From Actinomycetota bacterium (GTDB taxonomy: Bacteria; Actinomycetota; Thermoleophilia; Miltoncostaeales; Miltoncostaeaceae): DNA of 7,127 bases. The stretch is from assembly GCA_005788075.1 (NCBI GenBank), contig SXZC01000093.1, positions 1 to 7,127 of the forward strand, written 5' to 3'. Within the stretch, counting starts at the first letter, position 1. Each line of letters begins with the position of its first letter. The notes beneath the pieces were generated by a model. That model was not told the origin of the DNA and made no database searches. It saw only the letters and a list, made by a program, of their open reading frames with translations. Shown here in pieces: positions 5,647-7,127 of this stretch. A program made the position numbers and the translations under genes.

Positions 5647-6587
5647 GCGGGGGCGGATTTCCCCGTGATCGAGCGCGCCAGGCGCCAGAGGGCCGCGATG
5701 CCGACGCCCCACACCAGGCCGGCCACGCCCACATGGAAGACCACGACCTCCCAGGGCAGCTGCGTGCGCCACTGCACCTCGCCGATGATCACCTGGATGA
5801 TGAACAGCGGGATGAACAGCAGGGCGGGCACCATGAAGCCCCGGTCGTCGCGTCGCCGGCGCGCCACGATGGCGATGATGAGGCCCACGACCCCGAGCAC
5901 GATCACGGCGCGCACGTGCCAGTACGCCGCGGCATCGATGCTGCCGATGCGGTGCGTCACGTCGGGGTCGCCCGAGTGCGGTCCCGCCGCCGTCGTGAGC
6001 ACGCCCGTGGTGAGGGTGGTGGCCAGCGCGGCCACGCCCAGGAATGCGAGCCAGCCGGATGCCGCTGTGACCGCGCGGCGTACTCCCCGCACCACGTCAT
6101 CGGCCCCGAGGAAGGCGATCACGCCCGCGCCGAGCGCGACCAGCGACAGCAGGAAGTGCGATCCCACGAGCAGCGGGTGCAGCTCGAACACCACCGTCAC
6201 CGCGCCGAGGGGCACCTGCGCCACGGTGGCGACCGCCGCCACGATCGCAGCGGCGCGCGTGCCGCCCGAGGTGGCGCGCGAGAGCATCACCACGATGGCC
6301 GCCAGCACGGCGAACGCCATCACCACCCCTGACAGCATGCGGTTCGTGTACTCGATCCACGCATTGGCATCCATGGCGGGGATCACGCTGGTGTTCTCGC
6401 AGAGCGGCCAGTCCGTGCAGCCGAGGCCCGAATCCGTGAGCCTCACGATGCCCCCGCTCGGGATGATCACCCAGAGCAGCGCCATCGCGATGCCGGTGAT
6501 CCAGCGCACCCCTCGTGGTGAGGTGAGCCCGGCCCAGGCGCGCCGCAGGCCACCCGTGGGCGGCGCGGTCTCGGAATGGGTGGTCAC
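5643..6587 (-). CDS. ctaA: Heme A synthase (COX15/CtaA), actinobacterial type
   Basis: An integral membrane enzyme, 314 residues from GTG 6587, that oxidises the methyl group of heme O to the formyl group of heme A for aa3-type terminal oxidases. About eight membrane helices are visible in two four-helix halves. The first half carries GGIVRLTDSGLGCTDWPLC with the paired cysteines C57 and C63, then IEYTNRM, with E79 conserved and N82 where B. subtilis CtaA has a heme-ligand histidine. H144 (VGSHFLL), H224 (YWHVRAV) and H285 (VVFHVGV) match the other three histidines. TTAAGPHSGDP in the middle is typical of actinobacterial members. M. tuberculosis CtaA, as I recall it, also has Asn at the first position (EFGNRM), so this is probably a clade feature. 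ATG 6608 would add seven residues but overlap the divergent gene. GTG 6587 has a TACCAT hexamer at leaderless spacing. Confidence 0.9.
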   Translation of the reverse strand: MTTHSETAPPTGGLRRAWAGLTSPRGVRWITGIAMALLWVIIPSGGIVRLTDSGLGCTDWPLCENTSVIPAMDANAWIEYTNRMLSGVVMAFAVLAAIVVMLSRATSGGTRAAAIVAAVATVAQVPLGAVTVVFELHPLLVGSHFLLSLVALGAGVIAFLGADDVVRGVRRAVTAASGWLAFLGVAALATTLTTGVLTTAAGPHSGDPDVTHRIGSIDAAAYWHVRAVIVLGVVGLIIAIVARRRRDDRGFMVPALLFIPLFIIQVIIGEVQWRTQLPWEVVVFHVGVAGLVWGVGIAALWRLARSITGKSAPA

Positions 6588-6593
6588 GCCACG

Positions 6594-6599
6594 ATGGTA
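6594..6599 (-). promoter_or_regulatory. Possible -10 element (TACCAT) for ctaA
   Basis: On the minus strand TACCAT fits TANNNT and lies six bases before GTG 6587, the same spacing as TAGAGT before the zinc finger gene. It covers the first two codons (ATG GTA) of the divergent plus-strand gene. No Shine-Dalgarno is visible upstream of GTG 6587. Motif evidence only. Confidence 0.3.
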
Positions 6600-7127
6600 G
6601 ACCCGCATGCGCCCGCGCAGAGCGGGACGACCGTCCGTACCGAGCGCGACGATGCACCTCCGCGGGGACTGGGCATCGGCCTCGGCATCACGGTGCTCGC
6701 GGTGGGCGTGGCGGTGGCGGTCGGGTCCATCACGGGGGCACCCGCGCAGGTTGCCACCGACGTGGTGAGCGCCCAGGCGCAGCCCCCCGAGGCGGGAGCG
6801 CCGCCCACCACGCCCGGGGGGAGGCCGCTGGCCTCGGCGTTCGGCGTGGCCTTCCCGGATCTGGCGTTCCGCCTGGGCTGGCAGCCCGTGGGCCGTCGCG
6901 ACGACGTTGTGGATGGCCGGGAGGTGCGCACGGTGGTGTACGCCCGCGCAGGCCGGCGCCTCGCCTGGTCGGTCATCGATGGCGCGCCGGTGCCGGTGCC
7001 GCCCGGCGCCACGTCCGTGCCCGTGCGCGGGCCGGGCACGGCGCAGTTCGAGTCAGGAGGGCGCGTGGCGGTGCTCACCACCCGTGGGGGCCACTCGGTG
7101 GTGGTGTCCGCCGCGGGCGTGTCGCCC
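6594..7127 (+). CDS. Single-pass membrane protein with anti-sigma-like outer domain, 3' end missing
   Basis: The plus-strand frame from ATG 6594 is open for 178 codons to the window end, so the C-terminus is missing. A short polar N-terminus (1-24) is followed by one hydrophobic segment (about 25-47), then a Pro/Ala-rich linker (about 48-80), then a folded-looking domain from about residue 84. That domain has FPDLAFRLGWQPVGRRDDVVDGRE (87-110), a VVYARAGRRLAWSVIDG strand pair and RGGHSVVVSAAGV near the end. From memory this resembles the extracytoplasmic C-terminal domain of anti-sigma-factor-like proteins in Thermoleophilia, in which a paired 'GRR-Y/W' strand and a late GGH motif recur. The cytoplasmic part is only about 24 residues and has no HxxxCxxC zinc anti-sigma motif, so it is unlikely to bind a sigma factor in the usual way. 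The membrane topology is reasonably supported; the domain assignment is tentative. Confidence 0.65.
   Translation, partial: MVDPHAPAQSGTTVRTERDDAPPRGLGIGLGITVLAVGVAVAVGSITGAPAQVATDVVSAQAQPPEAGAPPTTPGGRPLASAFGVAFPDLAFRLGWQPVGRRDDVVDGREVRTVVYARAGRRLAWSVIDGAPVPVPPGATSVPVRGPGTAQFESGGRVAVLTTRGGHSVVVSAAGVSP

Noticed and set aside
4292..5668. Plus-strand open frame of 458 codons antisense to the ABC ATPase and running into the zinc finger gene
   Set aside because: It overlaps two genes with intact catalytic or zinc-binding motifs and its own translation has no domain-like features.
6584..7081. Minus-strand open frame opposite the last gene
   Set aside because: It overlaps the ctaA start and is Pro/Thr/Arg-rich with no motif, while the plus strand has a membrane segment and a domain-like sequence open to the window end.

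Overview
The window is about 7.1 kb of very GC-rich DNA (roughly 70% by eye) with a strong G/C bias at third codon positions. It looks like a chromosomal segment of a high-GC actinobacterium, plausibly an uncultured lineage near Thermoleophilia. Four things support this: an actinobacterial-type heme A synthase, a Rv1700-like Nudix hydrolase, a DrrA-type ATPase with two ABC-2 permeases, and an orphan extracytoplasmic domain that resembles, from memory, thermoleophilian anti-sigma-like proteins. The taxonomic placement is inference. No rRNA, tRNA, CRISPR array, insertion sequence or phage gene was seen, and no gene-free stretch exceeds about 110 bases.

Layout. Plus strand, 1-1084: the C-terminal part of an M20-family metallopeptidase, cut by the window start, then a Nudix (ADP-ribose pyrophosphatase-like) hydrolase. 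Minus strand, 5236 down to 1151: five genes that read as one compact cluster, in the order ABC ATPase, ABC-2 permease 1, ABC-2 permease 2, small-molecule O-methyltransferase, voltage-gated cation channel. The ATPase/permease 1 and permease 2/methyltransferase junctions are 4-base ATGA overlaps. The permeases are 10 bases apart, and the second permease's ribosome binding site overlaps the first permease's stop codon. The channel lies 49 bases further on and has its own promoter-like hexamer. Plus strand, 5293-5646: a TraR/DksA-type zinc finger protein, divergent from the ABC cluster. Minus strand, 6587-5643: heme A synthase (ctaA/COX15), convergent with the zinc finger gene; the two stop codons interlock in one CTAG. 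Plus strand, 6594 to the window end: an incomplete single-pass membrane protein with an anti-sigma-like outer domain, divergent from ctaA with only 6 bases between start codons.

How the genes may work together. The ATPase and two permeases should form a heterodimeric ABC-2 exporter of the daunorubicin-resistance type. The methyltransferase is translationally coupled to it, which suggests chemical modification and export of one class of small molecules (inference). The channel is a single-domain NaChBac-like protein with a TLEGW selectivity filter. Heme A synthase supports aerobic respiration through heme-A terminal oxidases.

No wholly new system is evident. The points most worth a second look are the glycine in the channel's selectivity filter, the Walker B aspartate replaced by alanine in the exporter ATPase, and a recurring TANNNT hexamer 6-9 bases ahead of several start codons, which suggests leaderless transcripts.
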